Source: Lingula anatina
Lineage: Eukaryota; Brachiopoda; Lingulata; Lingulida; Lingulidae
NCBI RefSeq assembly: GCF_001039355.2
Contig: NW_019775387.1
Coordinates: 64,162 to 128,161 of the forward strand
Direction: 5' to 3'
Length of the DNA: 64,000 bases
The notes under the pieces are model-generated. The model had not been told where the DNA came from. It did no database searches and was given only the letters and a program-made list of their open reading frames with translations. Shown piece after piece: positions 23,928 to 38,098 of the stretch. The translations under genes were made by a program, and so were the position numbers. Each line of letters begins with the position of its first letter. Within the stretch, counting starts at the first letter, position 1.

Positions 23928-24731
23928 AGTTACATGTAGTACATGTATATACCGGGGATACATGCATTGCGTGATACCATACGTGCGCATGTTAAAAGAT
24001 ACAAGCAAGAGCTAGGTTAGGAGAATGGATGAAGTAGAAGATGATCCATCGATATATATATAGACCCCGTTACCCCCATTTCTATTGCTGGCACAGACAC
24101 GCAACAATCTTTTCTAGAAGCGTATACCTCTGTTATCCTCTGTTCTTCACGAAAGAAATCGAGAGAAGCACAAGCCCCCTCTTCGTTGGTTGTCTATGCA
24201 TGTGACATCTGCAAAAAGGGCATTGCTTGACCACTGCTCACGTTGACCACCTACTTCTATTCGAGCCAGTGCTTTGGACCAGTCCACTGTCCAGGAAAGC
24301 TGGGAAAGTTGACATGGCAAGGCTTTCAGTTTATTTTCAGGTTCAAGTCAGTGAATTGATATTCCTACTTAAAAACACAAGTCACTATCCAATGAATCAC
24401 TAGCTCGTCGTCATTTTTATTAAATAAATACACCCTTTTTACTTATATTTTTCATCGGCGTTTCAGTGGAAGGTCATTATACGTAAACCGCAGTCCTCGC
24501 ACTCTTATGTCCCACCTACATGTGCAACAGATCACCGCCAGGCAGGACCGGTGGCATGTGAAACAGGTCCTGTTCCCATTAGCTTATTCATTTCCTAGAT
24601 TTTGGCCCACCAAAGATACGCTGCCCCTAACCTGTATAAATCTAAGGGAGGGCGAACACTCTGCTACATATACTCTTAACACCGGCAACGCAAATCAGTC
24701 GTCATTATGCGAGCGCAGAGTTTATGCTTAG

Positions 24732-26040
24732 ACGAACTAAAAGAATTAAATTCGAAATTTATGAAAAATGAGGGATGATTAATAAAATATAAGATTCAGA
24801 ATAAATTATTAAACGGCAACACATGAGTTATTCAAGCCGAAAATTTGTTAAAAATTCAAATGAAACCAAAATGTGTGTGCAGTGCGTTTTTGAGACATGG
24901 ACGTTTGGAAAATAAATAAATAAATAAATAAATAAATAAATGAATAAATAAATAACACAGCAGTTGTCGACAACATGAAACGCAGGCGTAGTACAGTTCA
25001 CAGTCATGCATTTCATGCCAATGAATTTTTTTTTTTTTTTTTTTTTTTTTTTTGGGGGGGGGGGGGTAGGGTAAAAAACTCAATAGCCTTGCTGTTACAT
25101 AAGGGGGTATCCTGACCGGAGCCTGAACGGAGCCTCCGAGCTCGACGCTCTTTTTGTATCGTCATTTATTTTATTGTTTAACTCCGCAACGATATCGATC
25201 ATCGAGAGTTTAATAGATTGTCATTGGTTTTTGTTATCTTACAAAGAATTCAAATTATAGGTACAACTTATGCGTTGTACCTATAGCCCAAAAACAAATG
25301 TGTCAAACTTATGAATTTTCATCAAAAGAACGTTTATTCAATGCTTTTTATATCAATCGCTGATTAGAGTGAAGGCAGGAGAATAATAGAAGAGAATAAG
25401 AGTCTTTATTGATGGATCAAAAGTTTCAAGTTGCCCCTTGCACTGACCATTTCATTGCCAGTTGAAAAGGCAATTACAAAAAATGAGGGACTTGCTTTAT
25501 AAAACATGAGAACAGGTATTTTTAACCTGCCCACTACTCAAAGCAACAGGTTCAATGTTCAGGGCATTTTAGGCAAGACCCCATCAAGAGAGATATGAAA
25601 TAAATTAATCTTTAAGCACTTTTTTGGCAGACTTAAAACTGATATACTAATATTTGACCGAGCCTCTTCAGAATGTTACTTGAGTGGCAAACGTAGGCCC
25701 TACCAAAAATTGTTGATCTCCAAGATCACATGACTTGTGGTTTTCGTAAATGAATGTTTATATTTCGAGATGGTGTCAGTGTAAGGATTAATTCTGTAAT
25801 CCCTCCCCCCCCCTCACACACACACACAAACCACAATGAGCCCTATTTATAATTACTACTGATACATTACAGAAATAGCTACTGATCCCGTGATGGGTTG
25901 AGCTAACAGCTAAGGTAGATACGACTGTGTAAAATTTGATAAGCCACGAGATAACACCCCAACGGAGAGTCCTATCAATTTCAGTTCGAACACATGTACA
26001 ATAATAAAGCTGTGATATGCAACATCGTCAGAGTGAAATT
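24732..26040. other. Non-coding spacer upstream of the carbonic anhydrase
   Basis: No gene seen. It contains an (AAAT)n-type tract at 24908-24954 and a poly-T run joined to a poly-G run at about 25028-25067. A CA/C-rich stretch lies at about 25801-25829. TTTCAG near 25978 might be the acceptor of the exon holding the start codon of the anhydrase gene. Confidence 0.5.
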
Positions 26041-26043
26041 AAA

Positions 26044-29000
26044 ATGGAAACCGTTGTACAGGTTTTGATTTTTGCTGCTCTGCTGTGCAGTGTTCGTGGA
26101 GAGGGAGCAGGTAAGAATCCCAGAGACAAGTGTCTATAATGTTATTTTGTATATATTGGTATGTGATAGCGATAGGCCTATTTATTGAGAAAAGTCTGCG
26201 CTACGTAGTAAAAAGCTGCTCTACTGGCTGGTGTAACCGAGACGATCAGTTTTGAACATGAGCTCAGTTATGTGTAAAAATCTAGTTGAGCCAGGATGAC
26301 ATCAAGTATCGCGTAATATTTAGTACTTTCATAGAAATTCTTGTCCAGTTACTACTGAACACATCGTTGAGAGAAATACGTCTGGGATTGTTAATGATGA
26401 AGACAGTAGCTATTTGACGAAAGTGATTGGAATTCGATTTGTGTAATGTCCAATCGCCACTGGAGGTCAAGGTTGATTTCTGTCCCCTTCTTGTGCTATG
26501 ACGTTATGCAGGCAATGCTCAGTTCACGTTCATTATACATATAACCATCTGTGTATAAAATGGTGTGAGGTTCTACCTGACAATGGTGGTGGTCTTTATC
26601 AGCACTTGACTTATTTTTAAAACGCCACAATTGGTATAGATTACGACAGCAACATATGTCTGAAAAAGATTACACAATATGTCTCGTCTGTATACAAGCT
26701 GGCTAGATATTTCAGGTATGTGTGGCAACCGCACCAAAATCGCCCTTTTCTAATCGTTCTAGGCAGGTCTACAGGTCGCACACCATATCAGTGATTGGTA
26801 CTGGAATGAATAAATGAATTAATTAATGAATGAATAAATGAATTAATGGATGACTGGATGGATATATGTGAATTATACACTGTAGTGAGCATAAAAAAGC
26901 GAAAATTGTCCTAACATCTCCGTATGCTGCTTTGTGAATGCATTTATTAATTCAATTATTCTTTTTATGATTTATAATACTGATAATTATTTCCCTTTTC
27001 AGGCCTATGATAGAGGACTGCATTGGGCGGAAAACCCAAGAAATGAATTGCATGTTCATTTTGATTTGACACATTTGTCCTGACTGTATAGGTGGCTAAG
27101 TTTATCCAGATTTGCTTATCTAAAATCGTTAATAAACTGTTCCATAAAAAGCGTCCTGTGCTACTTTCTCCCCTGTCACTAGTCTAAGCAATGCAGAATG
27201 TCTCTATTCTACAGGTAGTACTGTCTTGCATGCCTTTCAAAAACCGTTACAGGTCAAGACATAATAATAATAATAATAATAATTATTATTATTATTATAA
27301 TTATTATTATAAATAATAATAGAATCTTTTTATAGGAGATCTCTGAAATATCTCAGAGGAAATAGTAACCATTTTCGTTACTAAATATGTATGCGTATAT
27401 CCCCCAACAAGTCCTTGAAAAACTTTCTTTTTTCAGTAACGAATAACACACACTACGACTAGGCTGATAATAGTGGTTATAATGGAGAAAAATTTTAGTT
27501 TTATGTTAATCTGCTATGCCTACGGCTTAAAACGGATATGTGAACAAAACTTGGAAATATAGGATTATCCATGTTCAAAAATTAAATCAAAGATATCTGG
27601 CACCGTGGCACGTGTTTGTTTTCATTCAAACCTAACATAAGAATCGGTTGGATCTGGTATGCGTTAGTTTTTGAAACGGTGTAGTAAGGTGAACTCTTAC
27701 CTAATATTGTCGGACTATATTGAAGGAAAGAAACGGGGGTGGAGTAGAACAAGCCCTTTTGCACCTAGAAAATATTTAGAAAGTAGCAACGCTATTAGGT
27801 TCAAGGTATCGGTATATACATTATACGTTTATTTAGTACAGTTTTGTCAGACATATCCCCGTTCTGACTTCAGCAGGCCGAGAGAGAAGAAAACAATTCA
27901 CCTACACTGATTTCAGTCAGAGGATAAAAGCGAAACAGATTAATGGTATTTGCCCGGATGATATTTGCTTTTCCCATAATAATTCAGCCTTCATACAATA
28001 TGTGGGGTGTTGTGGTTACTTATCATCTGGACCAGGAAGTTAAAGACACTGCTCTGTGATTTTGCTGCCGTCGCGTTGGAGGCGATATGGGACGTTTATT
28101 GCTGGACTGACCAGCGAAACACAGCTATCAATGCCTGCCATGCCATATTCTAACAATCTCTCCCTCCCTCCCCCCTCTCTCTCAATAGTAAGACAGCTTT
28201 TCTCTAAGTTTTGATTTTAACCAACAATTTAATTTTTTTTCTTTTCGATTTCAGAATGGACCTATGGAAGTGGATCTCATGGTTGGTAATAAACTTTGAC
28301 ACAATTAAATCTCTATTTGTTTGATAAGTTTGATGTTACTGTCCAAATATCAGGAACATAATATTTTGGGTAATTCCACAAAAAATGAACATTCGAGTGG
28401 ATTGAAGGAAAGAAACGTCAGTGACGCACACATTTTGTATAATTTTTGACTTGTCCTGTTGTTTTGCAGTTAACACTCTAATAACCTCGAATACCGAAAT
28501 AAAACAGTAAATCAACAGTGAATAAAACGTGATATAAAACAAATGATTTTTGACAAAATGTGTGCGCTACTGACGTGACTCAAATGTTTACTTTTTCACG
28601 GAAGGGCCCTCACCTGTGCCTCTCAACAAATTTTATCAAAGATTAACTGTTCGGTTGTGTCTCCTCAGAATTTCCAATCGTTAAAACTATGTTTCTTTTG
28701 TGCATTTTAAAGAATCAAAATGTGAACACTATTACAGTAAACACTGAAACCACACCTTTATAACAATTTTCGACTGCAAAACGCCGTGCTGTAGCACAAC
28801 CGTGTTGATGCTTATTTAAGTTTCTTTTGATGGTAACTTAGGTCCTGCACACTGGAAGGATCTACCAGGATATGTAGCCTGTGGGAGGAGCCACCAGTCT
28901 CCAATTGACATCAAAACAGAAGACGTGAAAGAAGACAAGGATTTAGATAACATAGCTTTTTCGGGATATGATCAAACTAACGGACGATGGACGCTTAAAA

Positions 29001-31323
29001 ACAACGGGCACTCAGGTAACAAAGATCACTTTGTTTGTAAACAGTTATCACGCACAGTTAAAAAATATCAAATTATAAATAAAATTTAATTGTCCCTAGT
29101 TGTATGCTACTTTTTGAATGTTAGTTCACTTGAATTCTGCAGCTTTTACAAATAAGTAAAGGATTGGTTAAACGAATAAATACATGGGTAGAAATAAACC
29201 CCCCCCCCCCCCGTACTTCCATAGACTCTAAAATCATTACTCCATGTAGCAACGCACACTGTATTATGGAGTTGGAAGTAATTTGCATACATTGGAATAT
29301 TGCAGTTCCTCTTTTCCCTAAACGTTTCAAAATTTTAGTACAGTGATATTTTGATTATCATATCACTGCAAAACATAGGGTCTGGTGCTCAACCAGTAGT
29401 GTATACCCGTTTCGGTGATATAATAATAATTTGTAGTGTGGGGGCGTTGACCTACAGGCCTACGTACACGTATACATGTATTTTACGCGGTACATGTACA
29501 ACATTGGTCAAAAAGGTTGTCCCACCCCCATTTCCATGTATTTGTATTTACAAATGATCACCTTACAGGTGTATATTGTTATAAACGGTGCTTTTTATTC
29601 TAGATACCATGTCTAATATGATTAATGGTTAAAAAAATACAAAATAGTGGTGTGAATATGCACATTTTATACCATTTAGTCAAATTTATAACAAATTTGA
29701 AACGATATCATTTGATATTGCTCTAAGTAACACTGTCTGAAACTATATGTTAGCATTTGGTTGGCTATTGTGACACAAATTGACTTCAAATGAATCTTTA
29801 ATACAGCGTGTCTAGTGCGCTTTGGTACTCCACGCTGTATGCTTATTACCAATAAACTCTCACTGTTTCCATTCTTGGTGGTGGGTTATTTATGTGCTAT
29901 GGGCAACAAAAACCTTTTTATGAGTAGTAGCTGGTGTGATGCACTTAGCCTGACATCCCTTAGTTCTGTAAACTATTTTATTTGGTACAATTCAGACCAA
30001 AATTATCAAAGTGTAACTCCAGATTGTAGGCGTTTAAATGCCCAAAATACAAAATATGCTGTGGAAAATAATGCTGTTGAATAAATGTGAAACGTTATAG
30101 GGCCTAAAGATAAAGGCTATTCACACTGAATTTAATATAAAGGTGATGTACATGTTATGTTTGAAATTCATTTCAGTTCAAGTGGAAATAGGCCCCGGAA
30201 ACTATTCCATTAGCAGCAAGGCTTTCAGCAAGCCGTACAAACTGGTGCAGTTCCACATGCATTGGGGGAATTCGAGTAGCAAAGGTTCTGAACACTTCAT
30301 CGACGGGGATCAGTATCCACTAGAGGTGTGTACATACCATACATATATATATAAGATTTAGTCTGCCCTCACGAACAATCTCCATAATTGTTTATGGTGT
30401 ACACCATATAAACACTACCCTGTGATATATCTACGAAACCTTCTCGGAGTATACGGTACCTACTGTATGCTCAATAGTGCTTAGCCTTTTTTAATGTTCG
30501 CTTTCTGCTTGACAGATGCACTTTGTTCATTACTCGACGAAGTATGCCGACTTCAACACGGCGCAAAATAAATCTGACGGCCTGGCTGTTTTAGGACTTC
30601 TTTTTTCAGTAAGTATGGGCTACTTTCACAATGCAGTGTTTTGCAAAAAATTAAGGCATTTGGTTATTGAAATAAACATGTGTATATAAAAAAATCAGTT
30701 GATATGTAAAACGTCTATTTTACCACGGTTTCCATTCTCAACAGTACAATTGCGATTGGCGCCGCAGCTTTAAAGGCGAATAAAAATGCGATGCATGAGT
30801 TTAAGTAATTACCAGTACAACTTGGTAGACAATCATATGGTGTAGCCAGCTAAACTATTGGAATTCAGTTCTGCTACTATTGCAGTAGTTGAGATTGCAA
30901 GTGTGATTGCGCTGGTTCTGATTGCAGGTGCAGTCTGAAGACAACACGAACCTAAAACCTATTTTGGATCTACTTCCAAACATCACTGAGTCAGGTGTGC
31001 AGAGTATTACTTTTTTTATTATGAACAAATGCAATTATACAAAGATCGAGGAGCATATTTTTTACTTGCTCATATATAGGCCTACCAATATCTGGTATCA
31101 TTTAGGGTAATAATAATAATAATAACAACAGTAATAGTGAAAAGATTTATTAAAAGTCTTAAATTCAGACTTTAGACGTAAATATAAAATATAAAAGGCT
31201 ATTTAAAGAAAAAGGAGGTTTTGATTACAACAAATTGATTTAAATAATGTAGAGTTGAAATTGTTAGTTCACCAAGTCCTTAAAATTCCTAATAATTCCA
31301 GAATCAACATTAAATCCAGTTTG

Positions 31324-31403
<80 letters not shown>

Positions 31404-31972
31404 GGCAACAGGTACCAGTATTAGTTGTCCAGTTGTCCCCTTATCGAACCTGTTACCCAGTAATAAAACATACTACCGCTACCATGGCAGCTTGACCACC
31501 CCGGCCTGCTACGAGTCCATTTTATGGTCTGTGTTTCCAGAAACGGTGGGGATATCAGAATCGCAGGTAAATTAGTACATTAGGTGTAATTGATACAACT
31601 AACAAGTTTAAATGCGTTTTATCATATAGATCAATTCTAAACCCCATTGCAGTAAATGGTACTGATAAGGATACCCTTTGTTTATACATGTACCTTCACT
31701 AACTGAAAAGTAATATTTTAATTGTATCATAGATAGCCATCAATGCCCTGCATTTTTCTAAACAATTTCAGCTTGATCAGCTGCGTAAAAATCCGTACTT
31801 CGAAGGAACGCCCAAAGAGCGCATGGTGGATAATTTTCGTCCTCCCCAAGTCCTTAACGGCCGCGTTGTGTCCAAGATGGTTGTAAGCGTAAACGATGGG
31901 CAGTCCATCTATTCTGTGACCAGTTATGTTCTTCTGCTGTCTCTTGCTGGACGCACACTTCTGCTGGGATAA
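26044..31972 (+). CDS. Alpha-carbonic anhydrase, secreted, probably GPI-anchored
   Basis: Eight exons: 26044-26110, 28255-28281, 28842-29015, 30177-30325, 30516-30608, 30928-30994, 31412-31566, 31772-31972. Phases close, giving 310 residues. It hydrates CO2 to bicarbonate. Zinc ligands are His116 and His118 (FHMHWG) and His141 (MHFVHY). Glu139 precedes it as in CA II, the NNGH motif supplies the proton-shuttle His, and SLTTPAC supplies the gatekeeper Thr. Residues 1-19 are a signal peptide. The last roughly 22 residues are hydrophobic with no charged end (YVLLLSLAGRTLLLG), typical of a GPI-attachment signal as in CA IV/XV-type enzymes, so the mature enzyme should sit outside the plasma membrane. 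A dead partial copy lies at 11631-14800. Confidence 0.92.
27262..27321. repeat. (ATA)n/(TAT)n palindromic microsatellite
   Basis: Seven or so AAT units run directly into ATT units and back. The tract is self-complementary and could extrude as a cruciform. It is in intron 1 of the anhydrase. Confidence 0.85.
31326..31399. repeat. (TA)n microsatellite abutting a splice acceptor
   Basis: About 37 TA units end 12 bases before the AG of the anhydrase exon 7 acceptor (31411). They occupy the place where a polypyrimidine tract and branch point would normally be. Confidence 0.95.
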
Positions 31973-32228
31973 TGTGCGTCACAGCACTTTTTTGTTGAAG
32001 CTAGGTGACTAGTTATGCAAACACGACGTAAGCCGTTATATTATAAAATGGCCGAAGTGGCAGGCGCATCTGCTTATCAACTGAGAGTGTTATTTACACA
32101 TCGATACCTGCAAAATGAGGACTATTAACTTGCTGTTGAAATGCTCTCCTGAATTGACTAATTATATATTTAATAACTTGATGATACAATTGGAAAGGGT
32201 AAGAAAAGGATAATGTGCTGAAAACAAA

Positions 32229-32234
32229 AATAAA
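32229..32234 (+). terminator. Candidate polyadenylation signal of the carbonic anhydrase
   Basis: AATAAA about 257 bases past the stop codon. Confidence 0.45.
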
Positions 32235-34940
32235 TATCGAAAAGATTTTTGTTGGACTCAGTCTTATGACAAAAACACGACCTTTCTTTTATGATAATGT
32301 ATACGGATATGTTGGACTAAGAATAAATACGAAGTAATATTGCGCTGGGTGTTTCTCTACATAAAGACATACACCATGTATTACGATGTAAGATCTCCAA
32401 GTTACACTAGAAATTCGTATTGTAACTACGAGTAACATGACAGTTCTTGATTTACTACGTTCTGTCTTGTAAGTGTTTGGGTAATTCCAAAATGTTTAGA
32501 TGCAATCAATGGAATGTGACCCTTCTGAATATCAATTGAGACAATTCCCTACTACATCGAATGTGTTTGCTACTACTTTGTATGAGTAAGTTAAAAACCA
32601 GCGTCTTCTGCATATATTTCTTTGTGAGCCAATTTGCATTGGAAGTCCATTCCATGTGAAATGTATGCATTAAATGACTTTAAGCATGCACACAGGTAAC
32701 CTTCATGCCCCGTTATTTAGGACTGATATGTTTTCATGTAAAATGGAAGCCATGGAACGAAATACAGATGACTAAAAGCGTCCAAATTAAGATTACTTTT
32801 TGAAGCGGTCGTCCCTGCAGGATAAATAGTAGTTCAACAACAGTAAGTAGGTATGCTGATGTAATTGGAAATGCACACGTTCTTACAGTGTTGCAACATG
32901 ACTCTCTAATACCTGTTTATAACGTTGTAGCTGCTGGAATTGAAATATATGAATTCACATTGGACGTAAAATCGTCAATGTAAAATGTACGTGAATTTTA
33001 ATTTTAAAAAACTGAGCCACTGTATTTTAAAATTCCACAAAAATCCACACACCCGAGGCAAGAGTTAAGATAATAAGCTTGTTTTACTGACTTATGCATT
33101 TTTAGGACTACCTATTTGGATTTTTCAATATTAGCAACGTGTATATTTGATATAATTTTCAGTGTATTCTTCAATCAATCAATCAATCAATCAATCATAT
33201 CGACCGCAGTTGACATCAACATCATTATGATGAGATTATTTCCTTGGTTGATTTAACCCAGGGGAGCCACTCTCTCGTGAAGTGTTAGTGGACGGCCGTT
33301 GGCTCTATCTAACGAGCTCATCCGCCCGAAGAGAGATGGATTTTTTTTTCGTTTCATTAGAGTGTCCAGCCTACTTCCAAACCTTCCTCCTTCCATCTTC
33401 CATTCTTAGAATATATCAACAAGTCATAAAAAACTGAAAAGAAAGTGCTACTTCACCCTGCTTGTCGCTGCAGATAAAACAGTAGCAAATGGTTTACTAT
33501 GTCACCTATGATAACTGAATGATTAATGTTCTTATTCATACATTTTGTACCACCCTTAGCGCAGGTCAATATAACTAGAACTCTTATAATTATATATTGG
33601 AAACCCATCCACCTTTTCACTTATTCTAAAGCAAATGATTATTAAATCGCACACGAATTTATTGCAAAAGTGTCTGTGCTTATTACTAAATAAATTGTGA
33701 GGCATATCTCCCTAAGTCCGGCAATATCGTAACCTGTGATGTGATTATTGTCTTATTGGCGGGATTTTCATTTCATCGGATCTTTCTATTTTATTTTGCC
33801 CGAACAACGATTCACTGCGCCAAATTGGGGACAAAAGAAATGCTTCAAACATTCACTCACCTAAGCCAAATGAACAGGAAGAGAGTGACCTTGAGAATAT
33901 ATTCATTAGGCATTTTGAGTCGGAAATCAAAATCATCTCTTATGTGACTCCTTTAAATGATAAAAAAATATAATTTGAGAAATGATTGCGTAATAAATAA
34001 CATCAAAAATGCTTCTGTGGTCGTTAGCGTAACGGGATTATGTATAATATCAAGTGCACATGAAATTCGTAGGAAACACACTGGTGCTCAAAAATTGCAT
34101 CATTAATGCTTCTTCATTTAAAGATATTTCTTTTGTAAATCTTTTATTATTCAATGTAACAATTCTTATCGTTAACTGGAATCTTTTAGTGGCGAGTTTA
34201 ATAAAAAAATACAGTTACTGCCCTGAAAAGCAACATTATCCTATAATATTGAAATTTCACTAAGATGCAATACTGAAATATTCCACACCTCTCTTGCCTC
34301 TGCGGAAAAAATTGCTTGCATCTCTTAAATAAGACCAACAATATTAGTAGCTGTTTTCCATTTGGAGTTGAGTGTTCAATGAAGTCGACTTGATTTCTTA
34401 TGCTAGTAACAAACGCGACATGGCAACTTACACAGGAAAGGTTAACTTTTATAGGCGCAGTTATCAGGGGCATAAAATTCGACACGCAACAAAAGTTTTC
34501 GAATTAAACAGCCATAAATATCTCCCATCACCTTTAACTGCCAACGGTTTATAGGACACTTGCTATTCTTATTTGAATTTTTAAAGTCGAATCCATTAGA
34601 AAGAAAAGAATGATAATGTAAAAATATATAAAAGAAATGTTATTCAGTTACCTTACTTCTTGACGTTTACTGTATACATGTTGCAGGCCAGATTGAAATC
34701 TAAATAGATTAAAAATCAGTGTAGGCCAGGTTAAAATCCACGTCACGGACAATTATGAATTATAAATAGCTTAATTGCATTCCCAAAAGAAGCCATTTTA
34801 GTTATTACAATTTATGTTAATCAAAGTTACAATATTAGAAAGAATTTGTATTTGTTGTTGTTTGAAAAGTGATTTTCACTCAATTTATAAAAGTTAACAT
34901 CAAGTATTTGAGTGCTTTTACTTAACAGACGGAATTCAGC
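32235..34940. other. Intergenic stretch without a supported gene
   Basis: I see no exon with recognisable protein. It contains a (CAAT)n tract at about 33173-33197 followed by a GC-richer segment (33255-33350). The TTTTACTTAACAG just before 34930 looks like an acceptor, so the GPCR transcript may have an untranslated exon somewhere here. Confidence 0.55.
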
Positions 34941-37900
34941 ATGAGAACAAACGTCTTCAAAATTATCATTCTATGCGGCTCTTTGATGCTTATCAAAGAA
35001 GCCTTGGGGATTGCTACAGAGGCTTGTGACACCACCTTTACGACAGCCACCATTGGGATACAAAACGCCAGCGTCATTCTCACCGGCATGATGGCCTTGT
35101 ACAAAGCTGGAGAAGGAGGTTACGGTTGCAGTGCAGTACCTGACGGTAAATAGAGAATTGACCATTTCACGAAAGATATGGAACAAATTATAAATTTTGA
35201 TTTCGCCTTCGCTGCCTTTTCTTTGTCAAATCAATCTTATTTTACCAGTACGCGCTTTTTGATCAACTGCCATCTCTATCAGTGTCTCACCAGTCGCATT
35301 GCGTAATATCCAACTTCAACGGATTTTATAATGACCATGATCAATCCATAAATACTATAAAATTTACCAAAAGCATTATAAAATCCTTACAGAAGTGTAC
35401 AGAAGAGTCGAGAGAAAACCGTGGTTTTAGTCTTGGGGTGGGGAGGGTGGGAGTAGTCGGTGTCCTATTTAGCCAAATAGGGCTTTGGTCAAGCTTTTGG
35501 TAAATCGTCTCATATCTACAGTATATTGCAGCTTAATGTTGGAATATACTTGTAGATATGAAACGATTAACCAAAATCTTAAGCACAACTGTAACCATAA
35601 TGCATTAAATGTTGTTATTCGACCAGTCCGATGGACGAAGGCCTTTGAAGCAATGCGATGGTCCATTGAACTTCTAAACAGAGACAGCGGCGTGTTAAAT
35701 GGAAGAAGACTCACCGATACTTATATACCTGGCGTGAAATTTGGTAGGGAAACATGGCATTCGCCAAACCAAAAATCTATGCTTATGAAAAAAAATAAAA
35801 AAATATTAAATCTTATTGTCCCTTTGTGAATTTCTATAAATCCACTGTCTTTTTCAATTAAAAATAATTTAATAATTTAACTTTTAACTGTATACATGTA
35901 TTTAAGGTTTTCTACCAAACATCAATCACCATGCCACAGGTACTTTCTATTCAAATTGTAAATATTATTATAGAAACAATATGTAGGGCTGTACTTTGAA
36001 TATCCAGGTCTGCAGATCACAGCCACGTGTGGCCACCCAGAGACTGCTTTCACTGCCCTGAAGCAGACATTCCCTGCTCTGGTGACCACGGAGACCCAGT
36101 GTGCGCCTAACGGGACCAGTGTGCTGCCAGGTAAATATGGAGTATACCTCAGAGGAAGAAAAGCACAAGTTGCATGACCTATTAGTATTAAACGTTTTAA
36201 GCTCACGGATTCTGGTATTTTTTTCTGACCAAAGCTGGTTTCGACCCTTTTACGTAACGTTCCTCCTTTTTTGCAGGGGGGGGGGGGGGGGANNNNNNNN
36301 NNNNNNNNNNNNNNNNNNNNNNNNNNNNNNNNNNNNNNNNNNNNNNNNNNNNNNNNNNNNNNNNNNNNNNNNNNNNNNNNNNNNNNNNNNNNNNNNNNNN
36401 NNNNNNNNNNNNNNNNNNNNNNNNNNNNNNNNNNNNNNNNNNNNNNNNNNNNNNNNNNNNNNNNNNNNNNNNNNNNNNNNNNNNNNNNNNNNNNNNNNNN
36501 NNNNNNNNNNNNNNNNNNNNNNNNNNNNNNNNNNNNNNNNNNNNNNNNNNNNNNNNNNNNNNNNNNNNNNNNNNNNNNNNNNNNNNNNNNNNNNNNNNNN
36601 NNNNNNNNNNNNNNNNNNNNNNNNNNNNNNNNNNNNNNNNNNNNNNNNNNNNNNNNNNNNNNNNNNNNNNNNNNNNNNNNNNNNNNNNNNNNNNNNNNNN
36701 NNNNNNNNNNNNNNNNNNNNNNNNNNNNNNNNNNNNNNNNNNNNNNNNNNNNNNNNNNNNNNNNNNCGCGAAAAATCCTGTTACACTTAAATGTGCATAG
36801 GGATTATCTTTGACAGGTATATTAGGGTTCACAGAGCGGCCAAATTATGATAATGAACTCTATCATAACGAGGTTCCAGTTGTGAACATCGGAATGGGGT
36901 CATTGTTAACATCGCCAGGCGAATCTGTACTACATGTTGCAGCGTCTTACGAGACCCGGAGTAAGGTACGTATTTTGAGGAGGGCAAAGCTACCATTTTT
37001 TTAAAAAGTAATTTCTTTAAATAATCGGTATGTACCTGTTGTGTTGACTTGAACAAAATGCTGACAACAGTAAACAGCTTCACACTGTCCCGAAAATTTA
37101 GAAAACAATTACTATTGACAAAAATATCGGACTCTCATGAATAAGTCCTTCATCTTTGATCGACAATAACTGGATATGCAAGCGTAAAAACTTCAATTAA
37201 AACATTAATTTTGTTTCTCATTCAGGTAGTATCAGAAGTGTTAAAGCAACTCAACTGGAAATACATTGCAGTACTGTACTCCAATGATGCTACTGGGAGA
37301 ACCAGGGTGGATATCATGAGAGACATGCTAAGAAGGTATGATCTGTGCGCCACTCTCACAGAAACTGTAGATCCCGGTCTATCAGATCAAGATGGTGATG
37401 TTGTCATCAAAAAACTTATCTCCTTCGGAATTACTGGTGTCCTTTACGTTGGATCACAAGACCCTCTTTCCGTTTTATTCAATGCAGCAAATCGGGCTGC
37501 CAGAAAGAATGCTAAATTCAATTTTCAGTGGATTCTGGACGATATTATTGATGAAATATCTGCTCTAAGTAATATGCCTTACACCAGGGGCGTTTTGTAT
37601 ATCCGCGATGCTGTTCAGGACATTTATGAGTTTAAAGACCACTGGGCAGGGCTTGATCCCACACGACCACCTGCTGAAAACCCCTTTTTTGCTGAACAAT
37701 ACATGACAGAGGAAACTTGCAGACTGCCTTCAGCATTCCATCAACTATATATTTCTTATATCAGCTGTCCAACCGTGACCAAAGAGGAAAGGCTAAGGCG
37801 GTATGCTAAGGATCCTATGCGAGGTTTTGTTAACTTGGCTGTGGATACCGTGTTTACTTATGCAAAGGCATTAAAAGAAGCACAATCAACAAAGTGCCAG

Positions 37901-38098
37901 ACAAGGGGCATGTGCCAAGACTTTATGCGAATGACCCACAAAGAATTTGCCAGTCGATTCTTAAAGACTGTAAATTTCACATACACGATGAACGAAAGAG
38001 TACAGTCTCTAGAAAACAGGAAAGTGGCTTTTGATAAAGGATATCTATCGAATCCAGAAGTCGATGTTATAAATATTCAAGTTGATAAGCACGTCAAG
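34941..38098 (+). other. Flytrap domain 1 (exons 1-5)
   Basis: Signal peptide, then VILTGMMALYKAG, the equivalent of the IxxGxFxxHxKG opening seen in the other modules. Strand and helix pattern continues through EVPVVNIGMGS and NWKYIAVLYS. It is split by four introns, unlike the later modules, and spans residues about 24-496. Its amino-acid contact positions are not conserved. The intron-rich structure suggests it is the oldest or original module. Confidence 0.8.

Larger units (their letters stand above)
14880..32090. repeat. Tandem block 2: protease A lacking catalytic exon, protease B and CA intact
   Basis: Same order and orientation as block 1 but longer, because protease B and the anhydrase are complete here. 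Edges are approximate, taken from where the alignment with block 1 begins and ends. Confidence 0.75.

Noticed and set aside
31990-32090. tRNA-like stretch (GGCCGAAGTGGCAGGCGCATCT), repeated near 14840
   Set aside because: I could not build a cloverleaf with proper A and B boxes; the recurrence is explained by the block duplication.
33173-33197. Short direct repeats considered as a CRISPR-like array
   Set aside because: It is a simple (CAAT)n microsatellite in a eukaryotic genome with no spacers.
36271-36292. TTTTTTGCAG followed by poly-G as a possible exon start at the gap
   Set aside because: Exons 3 and 4 already join in phase and the flytrap 1 protein is continuous across them, so no exon is needed; the poly-G is more likely the reason for the gap.
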